From Morinoia aosen (lineage: Eukaryota > Arthropoda > Malacostraca > Amphipoda > Talitridae), in assembly GCA_030386875.1 (NCBI GenBank), contig CM059578.1, positions 24,227,009-24,291,008 on the forward strand: a stretch of 64,000 nt of DNA, written 5' to 3'. Below, in pieces: positions 63,534 through 64,000 of the stretch (position 1 is its first letter; every line of letters starts with the position of its first letter). The notes under the pieces were generated by a model, which saw only the letters and a list, made by a program, of their open reading frames with translations, searched no databases and had not been told where the DNA came from. Position numbers and translations under genes: made by a program.

Positions 63534-64000
63534 TGGTACTTATTTCAAGCAAAATGTAAAATGCCCTCCAGCTAAAATTCAACTTGTTTATAATCGTGTA
63601 TCATTCCGTGGTCTCATTTGTAGCTTCATTCTCTCTCAAAACCTAAACGAGAAAATCGCAAAAAAATAATCAAACTTCCAATGATGATGACGTGTTTTCA
63701 CTTTGCTTCCGTCAAACATATTAGTATAATGACAGAAAATTTAAACAGAGCGCTATAAAAATATAGCATGTTTCGACCTATGTGGGGAAAGTGGCTAAAT
63801 AGTCTTGCCACTCAACTTTATTGCGTTGTCCCCATTCATCTTAGGGACAATCTGGCTAATGATTTCCTGTCTTGGGCGCCCAATTAGAAAGGGATTAGTA
63901 TTACGATGAGTAATTTTGGAGGGTCTAATCTGAGTCAATTTACTCCCAGAACGTCATAGCAATTTCCCCACGCCTCTCATTTTCTGTTGGTATCCTACCA

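Overview
The window is AT-rich animal DNA with long introns, GT–AG splicing, a Penelope-like retroelement, mariner/Tc1 relics, tRNA-derived SINE-like repeats and many minisatellites. The only host genes I can reconstruct are chemoreceptors of the insect gustatory-receptor (GR) superfamily. This points to an arthropod, most likely an insect with a repeat-rich genome. I cannot name the order or species from sequence alone.

Two paralogous genes lie head-to-tail on the minus strand. Gene A (22579 down to 7031) has nine exons and would encode 403 residues. Gene B (53686 down to 42409) has nine exons and would encode 414 residues. I assembled both by matching them exon by exon. All eight intron phases agree (1,1,1,0,2,0,0,0), and exons 1, 2, 6 and 8 are identical in length (181, 93, 220 and 87 nt). 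Both end with the GR-type C-terminus: a short AGK motif in place of the usual A-C-G, a phase-0 intron, then T(x6)QL in place of TYhhhhhQF. Every splice site of gene B reads as normal. In gene A the donor after exon 5 is TT where GT is expected, so gene A is either a recent pseudogene, a null allele, or has an unusual or misassembled donor.

Layout. 1–7030: no recognised gene; a 50-bp tandem repeat, and a tandem duplication that copied the tail of gene A's last exon. 7031–22579: gene A, whose large introns hold minisatellites, a foldback DNA transposon, hairpins and three separate tandem duplications of about 150 bp, each duplicating an exon 3' end (two of them with the splice donor). 23030–24733: a 5'-truncated Penelope-like element between inverted arms and a 16-bp target duplication. 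24734–42400: an intergenic stretch with an inverted, tandem tRNA-like repeat (30962–31600), an internally deleted mariner (35273–35864), a 33-bp minisatellite split by a tRNA-derived SINE (37181–38468) and a decayed DDE transposase (about 39480–40390). 42409–53686: gene B, with a Tc1 relic in intron 5 and a Penelope-terminus-like inverted pair in intron 1. 53700–64000: no recognised gene; three tandem arrays and two dispersed repeat pairs.

The two GR genes are presumably members of a local receptor cluster produced by old tandem duplication. The rest of the window is mostly repeat-derived, and nearly all short open frames are uninformative.
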